From assembly GCF_014836555.1 (NCBI RefSeq), contig NZ_JACSQQ010000010.1, forward strand, positions 7,245-71,244: a stretch of DNA of 64,000 nt. Reading direction: 5' to 3'. The translations under genes were made by a program, and so were the position numbers. The stretch comes from Oerskovia rustica (GTDB lineage Bacteria; Actinomycetota; Actinomycetes; Actinomycetales; Cellulomonadaceae). Under the pieces are notes generated by a model. That model saw only the letters and a list, made by a program, of their open reading frames with translations. It ran no database searches and was not told the origin of the DNA. This document shows positions 8,687 to 18,259 of the stretch, one piece after another. Numbering within the stretch: the first letter of the stretch is position 1; each line of letters opens with the position of its first letter.

Positions 8687-9409
8687 CAACCGCCCCATGC
8701 GGCGCGTGTGCTCCGCCGTGAGCTGGGAGAAGACCCAGGCCTGGCGGTCGGCGGCCGTGCCCGTCACGTCGGCCGCCCCGGGCGTGCCGGCCTCGGTGCG
8801 GTGCCCCGCGCCGTCCGCCAGGAGGCGACTGAGCCCCTCGCGCTCGGCGAGCAGGGACTGCACCAGCCCGAGGGCCTCGCCCACGAGGCGGCGCCCCCAC
8901 AGCGCGAGGCGCGACGCGAGCACGGGGTCCGCCGCTGCGGCGTCGGCGATGACGGTCGCGGAGCGCTCGGAGTCGACGCCGTCCGAGAGGATCTCCAGGA
9001 CCAGGTCGCGCGACTGGTCGTCGAGCCCGTCCGCGGCGAGGCGGCAGAAGTCGTCGGCCACGCCGTGCCCCACGTACCCCTTGAGGACGCCCTCCCACCA
9101 CGTGCTCGACGGGGTGCGGCTCTCGAAGTCGTCGAAGATGCCGTCGAAGGCGCCCATCTCGGCCTCCGGGTCGCCGCCCAGGTCAGCGATGCGCTCCAGG
9201 ACGCGCTCGTGCCGCGCGAGCATCTTGCCCGCGTGCCGCGAGAGCTGGTGGCGCTGCGCGAGGGTCGGGGCGTTCGCCGCGTCGGCCGCCAGGCGCCCGA
9301 ACGTCGCGAGCTCGGTGTACGCGATGAGGCCCAGGAGGCCGATCACGTCGCGGTCGGTCGCGAGCCTCTCCGTACCGCCGGTCAGGTCGTGGTGCTGGGG
9401 CTCGCTCAT
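8672..9409 (-). CDS. Ferritin-like-fold protein (MiaE-like helical bundle)
   Basis: A 245-residue, mostly helical protein matching the actinobacterial ferritin-like family distantly related to tRNA hydroxylase MiaE (for example LLGLIAYTELATFGRLAADA and KMLARHERVLERIADLGG). Candidate metal-binding Glu and His residues occur in the helices, but a complete di-iron set cannot be shown by eye. The ATG at 9409 is chosen because a TATTCT -10 box ends six bases before it (leaderless). The last residues are GLAA, followed by a tandem repeat that duplicates this tail and its stop codon. It is convergent with DUF3107 and divergent from the DEAD-box helicase. Function is not established. Confidence 0.8.
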   Translation of the reverse strand: MSEPQHHDLTGGTERLATDRDVIGLLGLIAYTELATFGRLAADAANAPTLAQRHQLSRHAGKMLARHERVLERIADLGGDPEAEMGAFDGIFDDFESRTPSSTWWEGVLKGYVGHGVADDFCRLAADGLDDQSRDLVLEILSDGVDSERSATVIADAAAADPVLASRLALWGRRLVGEALGLVQSLLAEREGLSRLLADGAGHRTEAGTPGAADVTGTAADRQAWVFSQLTAEHTRRMGRLGLAA

Positions 9410-9829
9410 CCGGTCAGAATAGTCGAGCGCCCTCCACCGGCCGCGACATGAAACGTGACAACACGGGTGATGACGGCTCCAGCGGGAGCAGTCCGATACT
9501 ATGGGTGGGTACATCGGTTGCCCGGTCGTCCGAATCCCCCGGCCCCCGGTGGGTGCTCCTGAGCCCCACCCCGTGCCGAAAGACTTGCGAACGACACTGC
9601 ACGACGCCGACCTCGGTCGGTGCGCGCGGGCGGAACCGGGGTTCGCGCCTCACGGCCGACGACCCCCGACGACGTCTTCGCGGCGAATACCCACGATCGG
9701 CTGCCGGCCACTAGGCGCGAGAGACCGTACCTGCCTGGGACTTCCCGGAGCATCGTGGACCCGCCGAACCGTCGGGTCGATCACGCACGTGCGGCGCCTC
9801 GCGCCAGACATCAGAACCACGAGGCACCA
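9410..9829 (+). promoter_or_regulatory. 420-base gene-free region: promoter and long 5' leader of the DEAD-box helicase gene
   Basis: A TACTAT -10 hexamer at 9497-9502 predicts transcription from about 9509, giving a leader of some 320 bases before the GTG at 9830. The leader contains small inverted repeats, for example CCGAC at 9607-9611 pairing with GTCGG at 9616-9620. No convincing coding sequence lies in it: an in-frame upstream ATG at 9620 would add about 70 residues of arginine- and proline-rich, non-conserved sequence. The left end also holds the promoter of the divergent ferritin-like gene. Confidence 0.55.
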
Positions 9830-11548
9830 GTGACCACCACCGAAACTCCCGTCGAGCCCACCGAGCTCGACCTCCCCTCTGCCGAGACCCCTGCCGACGA
9901 CGTCCAGGGCACGCTCTCGTCGAGCGTCCAGGCCAAGGACGTCTCCTTTGCGGACTTCGGCGTCCGCCCGGAGATCGTCGAGGCGCTGGCCGACGCCGGC
10001 ATCACCCACCCGTTCCCCATCCAGGCCATGACGCTGCCGGTCGCGATGTCGGGCCACGACATCATCGGCCAGGCCAAGACCGGCACCGGCAAGACGCTCG
10101 GCTTCGGCGTGCCGCTGCTGCACCGCGTCGTCGCTCCGGGCGAGGAGGGCTTCGACCAGCTTCCCGCCCCGGGCAAGCCGCAGGCGCTCGTCATCGTCCC
10201 GACGCGTGAGCTCGCCGTCCAGGTCGCCGGCGACCTCGAGGCCGCGTCGGCCAAGCGCAGCGTCCGCATCATCCAGCTCTACGGCGGCCGTGCGTACGAG
10301 CCGCAGATCGCGACGCTCAACGCGGGCGTCGAGGTCGTCGTCGGCACCCCGGGCCGCATGATCGACCTCATGAACCAGGGGCACCTCAACCTCACGCGCG
10401 CCCGCTGCGTCGTGCTCGACGAGGCCGACGAGATGCTCGACCTGGGCTTCCTGCCCGACGTCGAGAAGCTCCTCTCGCGCACGCCCGCCGCCCGTCACAC
10501 CATGCTGTTCTCGGCGACCATGCCGGGCGCGGTCGTCTCGATGGCGCGCCGCTACATGACGCAGCCGACGCACATCCGGGCCAACGACCCGGACGACGGC
10601 GGCCAGACCGTCAAGAACATCAAGCAGGTCGTCTACCGGGCGCACGCGCTCGACAAGGTCGAGGTCCTCGCGCGCATCCTCCAGTCCGAGGGCCGCGGCC
10701 TGACGATCGTGTTCGCGCGCACCAAGCGCACGGCCGCCAAGGTGGCCGACGAGCTCGCCGACCGCGGCTTCGCGTCGGGCGCTATCCACGGCGACCTGGG
10801 CCAGGGCGCCCGCGAGCAGGCGCTGCGCGCGTTCCGCTCGGGCAAGATCGACGTGCTCGTCGCGACCGACGTCGCGGCGCGAGGCATCGACGTCGACGAC
10901 GTCACGCACGTCGTGAACTACCAGTGCCCCGAGGACGAGAAGACCTACCTGCACCGCACGGGCCGTACGGGCCGCGCGGGCAACAAGGGCACGGCCGTCA
11001 CGTTCGTCGACTGGGACGACGTGCCGCGCTGGGGCCTGATCAACAAGGCCCTGGACCTGAACATCCCGGAGCCCGTCGAGACGTACTCGACGTCCCCGCA
11101 CCTGTACACGGACCTCAACATCCCCCAGGGCACCAAGGGTCGCCTGCCCAAGTCCGCGCAGACGCGCGCGGGCCTGGACGCCGAGAAGCTCGAGGACCTG
11201 GGCGAGACCGGCAAGCGTGGCGGTTCGCCGTCGCGCGCCGGCCGTGACGCAGGACGCGACGCGGGCCGCTCGGGCTCGCGCGACGCCGGCCGTTCGGGCA
11301 GCCGCGACAGCGGGCGCAGCGGCTCGCGTTCCGACGGCCGCGAGGGTGGCCGCAGCGGCGAGGGCGCGCAGCGCTCCCCGTCCACGGGCTCCACCGACGC
11401 GGCTCAGGCTCCGCGTACCGAGGCTCCGGCTGCGGGCGCCTCGGCCGAGGGCGCTCCCTCGCGTCCGCGTCGCCAGCGCAACCGCCGCCGCACGCACGGC
11501 GGCACGTCGGGTGCCGGGACGGCAGGGACGCCGGCTCCGGCCGAGTGA
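9830..11548 (+). CDS. DEAD-box ATP-dependent RNA helicase
   Basis: A 572-residue RNA helicase that remodels structured RNA, probably in ribosome assembly or mRNA decay. All family motifs are present: Q motif (ITHPFPIQ), AKTGTGKT, PTRELA, GTPGR, DEAD (about residue 196), SAT, ATDVAARGID and HRTGRTGR. The C-terminal tail from about residue 470 is a low-complexity Gly/Arg/Ser/Asp stretch with repeated GRSGSRD units, typical of RNA-binding tails. GTG 9830 is preferred over upstream in-frame starts because the protein then begins directly before the acidic linker and Q motif; the ribosome binding site is weak (GAGG). The long leader suggests post-transcriptional control, which is inference. Confidence 0.93.
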   Translation: MTTTETPVEPTELDLPSAETPADDVQGTLSSSVQAKDVSFADFGVRPEIVEALADAGITHPFPIQAMTLPVAMSGHDIIGQAKTGTGKTLGFGVPLLHRVVAPGEEGFDQLPAPGKPQALVIVPTRELAVQVAGDLEAASAKRSVRIIQLYGGRAYEPQIATLNAGVEVVVGTPGRMIDLMNQGHLNLTRARCVVLDEADEMLDLGFLPDVEKLLSRTPAARHTMLFSATMPGAVVSMARRYMTQPTHIRANDPDDGGQTVKNIKQVVYRAHALDKVEVLARILQSEGRGLTIVFARTKRTAAKVADELADRGFASGAIHGDLGQGAREQALRAFRSGKIDVLVATDVAARGIDVDDVTHVVNYQCPEDEKTYLHRTGRTGRAGNKGTAVTFVDWDDVPRWGLINKALDLNIPEPVETYSTSPHLYTDLNIPQGTKGRLPKSAQTRAGLDAEKLEDLGETGKRGGSPSRAGRDAGRDAGRSGSRDAGRSGSRDSGRSGSRSDGREGGRSGEGAQRSPSTGSTDAAQAPRTEAPAAGASAEGAPSRPRRQRNRRRTHGGTSGAGTAGTPAPAE

Positions 11549-11571
11549 TCCTCGACCGCTCGGCCTGACAT

Positions 11572-11608
11572 GACGGCGGGCCGTCGCTCCACGGAGCGGC
11601 CGCCCGTC
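11572..11608 (+). terminator. Probable terminator of the DEAD-box helicase gene
   Basis: Imperfect GC-rich inverted repeat starting 23 bases after the stop codon (arms GACGG...GCTCC and GGAGC...CCGTC). It has internal bulges and no T tract, so confidence is moderate. Confidence 0.5.
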
Positions 11609-11702
11609 GTCCCGTCCGGGAGCGGGCGGTCCCCGGCGAATCGGTCCGTCGCACGTCCGCCTCGTCGGGACGCGTTCCGCAGGACGGGTCTAGCGTGGGT
11701 CC

Positions 11703-12185
11703 ATGGAACCTCGCGTCAGTCTGATCACCCTGGGGGTGCGCGACGTCGCCCGGGCGCGCGCCTTCTATGTCGACGGCCTCGGGTGGGCACCGGTCACCGA
11801 GGTCCCGGGCGAGGTCGTGTTCCTCCAGGTCGGTCACGGCCTGCTGCTCTCGCTGTGGCGCCGCGCCGATCTCCTCGAAGAGGCCGGTCCCGGTGTCCAC
11901 GAGGCCCACCACTCCTCCGAGCATTCGCCGGGGCACGTCCTTCCCGTCGCGCTCGCGCACAACGTCGGCTCCCCTGCCGAGGTGGACGACGTCCTGGCGA
12001 GCGCGCTCGCCGCAGGAGGCTCCGTCGTCGTGCACGCGCAGGTGCGCGTGTGGGGCGGCTACTCGGGGTACTTCGCGGACCCGGACGGGTTCCGCTGGGA
12101 GGTCGCGCACAACCCGGGCCTCGTGGTGTCCGACGACGGACGGGTCACCTTCGTCGCGCCGGAACCCGACCCCGGGGCCTGGTAG
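11703..12185 (+). CDS. VOC (glyoxalase/bleomycin-resistance fold) protein
   Basis: A 160-residue protein with two beta-alpha-beta-beta-beta units of the vicinal oxygen chelate superfamily: the first begins VSLITLGVRDVARARAFYVDGLGW, the second ends GYSGYFADPDGFRWEVAHN. Members act as metal-dependent lyases, dioxygenases or antibiotic-binding proteins; the substrate cannot be told from sequence. The start is leaderless: TAGCGT at 11691-11696 lies six bases before the ATG. It is convergent with the GH20 gene, 18 bases away. Confidence 0.88.
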   Translation: MEPRVSLITLGVRDVARARAFYVDGLGWAPVTEVPGEVVFLQVGHGLLLSLWRRADLLEEAGPGVHEAHHSSEHSPGHVLPVALAHNVGSPAEVDDVLASALAAGGSVVVHAQVRVWGGYSGYFADPDGFRWEVAHNPGLVVSDDGRVTFVAPEPDPGAW

Positions 12186-12203
12186 GACCCGGGGTCGGTC
12201 TCC

Positions 12204-13985
12204 TCACGGGGTCCAGTCCACGTCCGAGACCTCGTTCCACCCGATGCCCGCCGCGGTCCAGCGGGAGGACACCTGGACGAGTCGGTCGCGGAAGTCCGGG
12301 TAGCTGCGGTCGGCCTGGTCGGACCACGCGACCTCGGCCGTCGCGGGCAGGCGCGGGAAGAGCATGAGGTCGGCGTACTGGTCGACGGGCACGAACTCGT
12401 CGAGGCTCTGCGGGACGTCGGTGAGGCTGTCGGGGTAGGAGCGGTCGGACCACAGCAGCACCTCGACGCCGGCCATGTCGGACTCGTCGGCCAGGACGCT
12501 CTTGCCGTCCGGCGAGGTGAGCTCGGTCGCGGGGTCCCAGTCGTACGCCTCCTCGAGCGTGATCTGCGCGGCCCACTCCAGGCCGAACGGGGTGTCCTGG
12601 TCGTACTTCATGTCGAGGTAGGTGCGGTCGGCCGGGGACATGATCAGCCGCGCGCCCAGGTCGAGGGCATCCTGCACGTCGACCAGGTCGGCGTTCGTCG
12701 CCTCCCCGCCGATGATCGGGCGCAGCCGCTCCCCCACCCCCCAGTACTGGATGAGCGTGCCCGGCGGCAGCGCCTCGGCTCCGCCCCACTGGTGCCAACC
12801 GATCACGGTCTTGCCGTGGCCGGTCGCGATCTCGTTCGCGGCCTCGGCGTAGTTCTCGTACCAGCCGGGCGGGCTGGGCGCCTCGTCGCCGCCCAGGTGC
12901 AGGTACGGTCCGGGGTTCTGCCCCGCGACGGACGCGAGGACGGTCTGGAGGAAGGCCCTGACGTTGCTCATGTTCTCGTCGCTCGAGCAGACCACGGGGT
13001 TGTTGACCTCGGGCCCCCAGTACTGCGCCGTGGGGACGCCGTCGCACGTCAGCGAGCCGAGCGACGCCTGGGCCGCGAGCGTGTGCCCCGGGCCGTCGAT
13101 CTCCGGGACGACCGTCATGAACTTCTCGCCCGCGTAGGCGACGATCTCCGCGTACTCCTCGGCGGTGTAGTACCAGCGTTCGCCCTCGCCGCTGCCCGGC
13201 TCCCACCACTCCTGCGTCGTGGAGCCGATCTCGGTGAGCTCGGGCAGGGCGTCGACGGCGATGCGCCAGCCCTGGTCGTCCGTCAGGTGCAGGTGCAGGG
13301 CGTTGAGCTTGTAGGTCGAGGCGTGGTCGATGAATCGCTTGACGGACTCGACCGGGTAGAAGCGGCGGGCCACGTCGAGCATCGCGCCGCGATAGGCGAA
13401 CCGGGGCTCGTCGGTGATCGTGACGGCCGGGGCGGTCCAGCCGCCCGCGGGGGCCTCCTGGACCGTGGCCGACTCGATCTCCGGCGGGAAGAGCTGGCGC
13501 AGCGTCTGGACGCCGCGGAACAGGCCGGGGGGCGCGGCCGCCTTCAGGACGACCTGGTCGTCGTCGACCGTGAGCTCGTACGCGTCGACCGCCGGGTCGT
13601 CGAGCAGCCCGTTCCTGTCCCAGGCGACCTCGGCGTCCGGGACGAGCTCGATCCGGATCTCGCCCGCCGCGCCGTCGACGGCGGGGCCGAGCGGCAGCTC
13701 GAAGCCCGTCGCCGTCCCGAGGTACGCGGCGAGCTCCTCGCCGACGTGGTGGACGTCAGGGGCCATGCCCTCGGGGGTGACCAGGGCAATCGTCGAGTCC
13801 GCGGTGAGGGCGAACGCCTCGCCCTCGTCGACGCTCACGTCGCTCGGCACCGGTACGAGCCCGAGGCCGAGCGACGGGACCGTGCCCTCCTCGGCCGTGC
13901 AGGCCGTGAGCAGCGTGGCAGCGAGGGCCGTGGCGACGATCCCCGCGGTGAGGGTGACCGGTCGACGGCGACCTGGCGAGTTCAT
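12204..13985 (-). CDS. Family GH20 beta-N-acetylhexosaminidase lipoprotein
   Basis: A 593-residue exo-glycosidase that would release N-acetylglucosamine or N-acetylgalactosamine from chitin oligomers, glycans or muropeptides at the cell surface. It has a lipoprotein signal peptide with lipobox LTAC (Cys29), a GH20 N-terminal alpha/beta domain, and a TIM barrel with the catalytic Asp-Glu pair in HLGGDEAP (D367, E368), the acid being Glu while Asp assists the substrate acetamido group. The barrel entry motif YRGAMLDVARRF is also present. The ATG at 13985 is chosen because AAGGAG precedes it by five bases; an upstream GTG at 14006 lacks support. It may supply the amino-sugar operon at 25725-30458, which is inference. 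Confidence 0.93.
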   Translation of the reverse strand: MNSPGRRRPVTLTAGIVATALAATLLTACTAEEGTVPSLGLGLVPVPSDVSVDEGEAFALTADSTIALVTPEGMAPDVHHVGEELAAYLGTATGFELPLGPAVDGAAGEIRIELVPDAEVAWDRNGLLDDPAVDAYELTVDDDQVVLKAAAPPGLFRGVQTLRQLFPPEIESATVQEAPAGGWTAPAVTITDEPRFAYRGAMLDVARRFYPVESVKRFIDHASTYKLNALHLHLTDDQGWRIAVDALPELTEIGSTTQEWWEPGSGEGERWYYTAEEYAEIVAYAGEKFMTVVPEIDGPGHTLAAQASLGSLTCDGVPTAQYWGPEVNNPVVCSSDENMSNVRAFLQTVLASVAGQNPGPYLHLGGDEAPSPPGWYENYAEAANEIATGHGKTVIGWHQWGGAEALPPGTLIQYWGVGERLRPIIGGEATNADLVDVQDALDLGARLIMSPADRTYLDMKYDQDTPFGLEWAAQITLEEAYDWDPATELTSPDGKSVLADESDMAGVEVLLWSDRSYPDSLTDVPQSLDEFVPVDQYADLMLFPRLPATAEVAWSDQADRSYPDFRDRLVQVSSRWTAAGIGWNEVSDVDWTP

Positions 13986-14039
13986 CAGCACTCCTTCGTA
14001 ACTCATGACCGGAGAAGGCCACGCCCGCTCCTGACGTCC

Positions 14040-14045
14040 ACCCTA
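14040..14045 (-). promoter_or_regulatory. Candidate -10 box of the GH20 gene
   Basis: TAGGGT on the minus strand, about 55 bases upstream of the start, resembling other -10 boxes in this window. No good -35 element is seen. An inverted repeat TGGGA-TCGG-TCCCA lies farther upstream (about 14102-14115) and could bind a regulator. Confidence 0.4.
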
Positions 14046-14173
14046 GGGGCGGCCAGGGGTGCGACGAGGCGGGTCGGCCGTCTCGATGAGGTAACGAATC
14101 CGGTGGGATCGGTCCCATGGCGTCCGGCAGACCGTACCGCTGCCGGAGCGCGCCCCGCGGCCCGACAGCACGA

Positions 14174-14203
14174 CGCCCGCGAGACCCGAAGGTCTCGCGG
14201 GCG
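14174..14203 (-). terminator. Terminator of the PHP-MarC operon
   Basis: Perfect 13-bp stem (14174-14186 with 14191-14203) closed by the tetraloop CGAA, 25 bases beyond the marC stop codon. Confidence 0.85.
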
Positions 14204-14227
14204 CCGGAGCCGCGACGAGTACGAGCG

Positions 14228-14854
14228 TCAACCCGCCATCTGCACGAACGCCGTGACGGCGTCCGCGACGAGCTGCACCGCGATGGCCGCGAGCAGCAGG
14301 CCCGCGATGCGGGTCACGAGGATCGTGCCCGAGTCCCCCAGGACGCGGTGGATGACGTTCGCGAAGCGCATCGCCAGGAACAGCGTGAGGTGCACGGCGA
14401 CGACGCCGGCCGCGATCGCGACCCAGTCGGCCGCGGACCCGTCGGCGCGCTGGACGAAGACCATGGTCGCGACGATCGCACCGGGCCCTGCCAGGAGCGG
14501 GGTGCCGAGCGGGACGAGGGCGACGTTGACTCCCTTGTTGCCCGACGGCGTCGGCTCCTCCATCTTTCCGGTCAGCAGCTCCATCGCGACCAGCAGGAGC
14601 AGGAGGCCACCGGACGCCTTGAGCGCCGGGAGCGAGATGCCCATGTAGTTGAGGATCTGCTGGCCGAAGACCGCGAACGACACGATCACGCCGAACGCGA
14701 CGAGGATCGCCGTCCGGGCGGCCTGGTTGCGTTGCTTGGCGCCCATGGCGCTGGTCAGTCCCAGGAAGATGGGGACCGTCCCGGGAGGGTCCATGATCAC
14801 GAACAGCGTGATGAACACCTCGGTGAAGAGGCGCAGGTCCATGATGTCGTTCAC
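14228..14854 (-). CDS. MarC-family integral membrane protein
   Basis: A 208-residue protein with about six membrane segments and the MarC/UPF0056 signature (FVIMDPPGTVPIFLGLT near the N-terminus, LPALKASGGLLLLLVAMELL in the middle). The family was once linked to multiple-antibiotic resistance, but its transport role is unproven. The start is taken as GTG 14854, 19 bases after the PHP-domain gene; an ATG four codons later is also possible, and neither has a strong ribosome binding site. The short spacing and shared terminator indicate one operon with the PHP gene. Confidence 0.88.
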   Translation of the reverse strand: MNDIMDLRLFTEVFITLFVIMDPPGTVPIFLGLTSAMGAKQRNQAARTAILVAFGVIVSFAVFGQQILNYMGISLPALKASGGLLLLLVAMELLTGKMEEPTPSGNKGVNVALVPLGTPLLAGPGAIVATMVFVQRADGSAADWVAIAAGVVAVHLTLFLAMRFANVIHRVLGDSGTILVTRIAGLLLAAIAVQLVADAVTAFVQMAG

Positions 14855-14873
14855 GACACCACCGCCCGCGCCG

Positions 14874-15713
14874 TCATCGGATCACGTCCAACGTGCCTAG
14901 CTCCTCGATCGTCTCCAGCACTCGTGGTGCTGTCGTGTTCTCGCCGAGCCGGTTCGGTTTGCCGGCCCCGTGGTAGTCGCTCGAACCCGTCACGAGGAGG
15001 CCCAGGGTGTGGGCGATGTCCTCGAGGCGGGCAACCTGCCGTGCGCTGTGGTCGCGGTGGTGCACCTCGAGCCCCAGCAGTCCTGCGTCGGTCATCTGCT
15101 CGATGACCACGTCCGGCACCACGCGTCCTCGTCCGTCGGCGCCCGGGTGGGCGAAGACGGGCACGCCGCCCGCCGCGCGCACCGCGCGCACGGCGTCCAG
15201 GACGTCGGGTGCGTAGTGCGGCACGTAGTAGCCGGTGCCGGGGTGCAGGATCGTGGCGAATGCCGCCGAGCGGTCGCTGACGTGGCCGGTGGCCACCAGG
15301 GCGTCCGCGATGTGCGGCCGCCCGATCGTGGTCCCCTCCTCCGTCTGCGACAGGACATCTTCCCACGTGAGCGGGTAGTCCTCGCCGATCCGCTCGACCA
15401 TGCGCCGGGCGCGCGAGACGCGGTCCTCGCGCGTGCGCTCGGTCTCGGCCCGGAGGTCGGGGTGGGTGGGGTCGTGCAGGTAGCTCAGGAGGTGCACGGA
15501 GACGTGCCCGGAGCGGGCGGAGATCTCGGCGCCGCGCACCAGGGCGATGCCGTGGCGCCGTGCGGACTCGGCGGCGTCGGCCCAGCCGGCGGTCGTGTCG
15601 TGGTCGGTCAGGGCGACGACGTCGAGCCCTGCGGCGGCTGCGTCCGCCACGACCCGCGCCGGGGCGTCGGTCCCGTCTGACGCCGTGGAGTGGGTGTGGA
15701 GGTCGATGCGCAC
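14874..15713 (-). CDS. PHP-domain phosphoesterase (RNase AM/YciV type)
   Basis: A 279-residue metal-dependent phosphoesterase. The PHP metal ligands are visible: HTHST at residues 5-9, ALTDHDT near 36, HLLSYL, the central H residues of VFAHPGADG and the final SDYHGAGK motif. Relatives hydrolyse 3',5'-bisphosphonucleotides and act as 5'-3' exonucleases on short RNA, so RNA processing is the likeliest role. The GTG at 15713 is leaderless: TATCCT lies six bases before it. The MarC gene follows 19 bases downstream. Substrate assignment is inference. Confidence 0.87.
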   Translation of the reverse strand: MRIDLHTHSTASDGTDAPARVVADAAAAGLDVVALTDHDTTAGWADAAESARRHGIALVRGAEISARSGHVSVHLLSYLHDPTHPDLRAETERTREDRVSRARRMVERIGEDYPLTWEDVLSQTEEGTTIGRPHIADALVATGHVSDRSAAFATILHPGTGYYVPHYAPDVLDAVRAVRAAGGVPVFAHPGADGRGRVVPDVVIEQMTDAGLLGLEVHHRDHSARQVARLEDIAHTLGLLVTGSSDYHGAGKPNRLGENTTAPRVLETIEELGTLDVIR

Positions 15714-15770
15714 CGTCTCAGGATAGTGAGGGCGCGCGTCGCGGCCCGTCGTGCCGGGCGGCGCGAGCGC

Positions 15771-16223
15771 CTACAGCGGCAGCGCCCTGTCCTCGACGAC
15801 GCTCTTCATGACGAGGGTCGAGCTGAGGCGCATCACGCCGGGCAGGGTCGAGAGCCGCTCGTCGTAGAGCACCTGGAAGCCCTGGAGGTCGCTCGCGACG
15901 ACGCGCAGCAGGTAGTCGGGGTCGCCGAAGAGTCGCTGGGCCTGCAGGACGTTGGGGACCTCGACGACCGCGGTCTCGAAGGCCTCGAGCGTGTCCCGGG
16001 TCGCGGACTGCATGGTCACGAACAGGAGCGCCTCGAAGGTCAGCCCGACCGAGGCTGCGTCGAGGTGCGCGCGGTAGCCGCTGATGACCCCGGAGCGTTC
16101 GAGCGCCCGGAGCCGACGGTGGCACGGCGAGACGCTGAGGCGGACCCGTTCGGCGAGCTCGGTGAGCGTGAGGCGACCGTCCTGCTGCAGCTCGGCAAGG
16201 ATCTGCCGGTCGATGTCGTCCAT
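15771..16223 (-). CDS. Lrp/AsnC-family transcriptional regulator
   Basis: A 150-residue regulator with an N-terminal helix-turn-helix (MDDIDRQILAELQQDGR, then LAERVRLSVSPCHRRLRALE) and a C-terminal RAM domain that binds amino acids and oligomerises. The ATG at 16223 matches the usual family start, with GGAAGG nine bases upstream. It is divergent from a LysE-type exporter, 118 bases away, which strongly suggests that it senses an amino acid and controls that exporter and itself. An inverted repeat in the shared region is the likely operator. Confidence 0.92.
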   Translation of the reverse strand: MDDIDRQILAELQQDGRLTLTELAERVRLSVSPCHRRLRALERSGVISGYRAHLDAASVGLTFEALLFVTMQSATRDTLEAFETAVVEVPNVLQAQRLFGDPDYLLRVVASDLQGFQVLYDERLSTLPGVMRLSSTLVMKSVVEDRALPL

Positions 16224-16262
16224 GCGCAAGATCCTTCCACCCGGGCGTGATCCGGGGCAAGA

Positions 16263-16297
16263 AGTTGGAAGCACCTTTGGCCGCTTCCGACCTAACG
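16263..16297. promoter_or_regulatory. Probable Lrp-type operator and lysE promoter
   Basis: GGAAGC (16266-16271) and GCTTCC (16282-16287) form a perfect inverted repeat with a 10-base spacer. The match extends to nine bases on each side with one mismatch (16263-16271, 16282-16290). A TAACGT -10-like hexamer follows at 16292-16297. Lrp-family dimers typically bind such sites; the link to the neighbouring regulator is inferred. Confidence 0.6.
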
Positions 16298-16341
16298 TTT
16301 CTCTCGCGCCGGACGTCGGCGCCCACGCCCCGGGAGGAAGC

Positions 16342-16959
16342 ATGTCCGTCGCCACGATCGCCGCGTTCTGGGCGGTGTCGCTGCTCTTCGTCGTGACCCC
16401 CGGCGCCGACTGGGCGTACGCGATCACGGCCGGCCTGCGGCACCGGTCCGTCCTGCCCGCGGTGGGCGGGATGCTGGTCGGCCACCTCGCGACCGCGCTC
16501 GTGGTCGCGGCGGGGGTCGGGGTGCTGGTGTCCCGTTCGCCGACCCTCCTCACGGTCCTGACGTTGCTGGGCGCGGCGTACATCGGGTGGCTCGGCGTGA
16601 CCATGCTCGCCCGTCCGGGCGGTCCCGTCACGGCGGGGGACGACGTCGCCGGGTCGTGGGTGCGTCAGGCCGCGAAGGGGCTCGGGACGAGCGGGCTCAA
16701 CCCCAAGGTCCTCCTGCTGTTCCTGGCGCTGCTGCCGCAGTTCACCGACCCGGCGGGTCGCTGGCCGGTCGGCGCTCAGATCGCGGTGCTGGGCGCCGTG
16801 CACATGGTCGGCTGCACGGTGGTCTACCTGCTCGTGGCGTTCGGGGCGCGGCGCGTCCTGCGCTCCCGACCGGACGCCTCGCGGGTCGTCACGCGGTTCT
16901 CGGGCGTCGCGATGATCCTCATCGGCGCCGCGCTGGTCCTCGAGCAGGTGGTGGGATGA
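16342..16959 (+). CDS. LysE/RhtB-family amino-acid exporter
   Basis: A 205-residue inner-membrane protein with six predicted helices, opening with the family pattern FWAVSLLFVVTPGADWAYAI and containing GLGTSGLNPKVLLLFLALLPQF. It exports amino acids or derivatives. The ATG at 16342 has GGGAGGA five bases upstream; longer upstream extensions have no coding character. It is divergent from an Lrp-type regulator, the standard arrangement for this exporter class, in which intracellular amino-acid excess turns the exporter on. The specific substrate cannot be deduced. Confidence 0.9.
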   Translation: MSVATIAAFWAVSLLFVVTPGADWAYAITAGLRHRSVLPAVGGMLVGHLATALVVAAGVGVLVSRSPTLLTVLTLLGAAYIGWLGVTMLARPGGPVTAGDDVAGSWVRQAAKGLGTSGLNPKVLLLFLALLPQFTDPAGRWPVGAQIAVLGAVHMVGCTVVYLLVAFGARRVLRSRPDASRVVTRFSGVAMILIGAALVLEQVVG

Positions 16960-16989
16960 CCCGACGGCGCCGCGCGCCCCGCGCGTGAC

Positions 16990-17020
16990 CCCTCGCCCGG
17001 GTGCACAACCCGGGCGAGGG
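16990..17020. terminator. Bidirectional terminator between lysE-type gene and aldo-keto reductase gene
   Basis: Perfect 13-bp GC stem (16990-17002 with 17008-17020) and a five-base loop GCACA between convergent genes. Confidence 0.88.
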
Positions 17021-17033
17021 TGGGCACCACGGG

Positions 17034-18108
<1,075 letters not shown>

Positions 18109-18259
18109 CGACGACCCGCCGCAGGCAGGGTCCAGCAGTACCTTCCTCGGCAGGTCACCCCGCGGCGGCCGACCGTCCCCAAGGCCCGCACAGGACGTTC
18201 ACGTGAGCAGCGCCGGGCTTTCGCAGTGCTCCCAGGTGGCGCTGGCAGCATCCGAAGAG

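Noticed and set aside
9620-9829. 70-residue N-terminal extension of the DEAD-box helicase
   Set aside because: The extension is Arg/Pro-rich with poor codon bias and follows no promoter spacing; the family starts near the Q motif.
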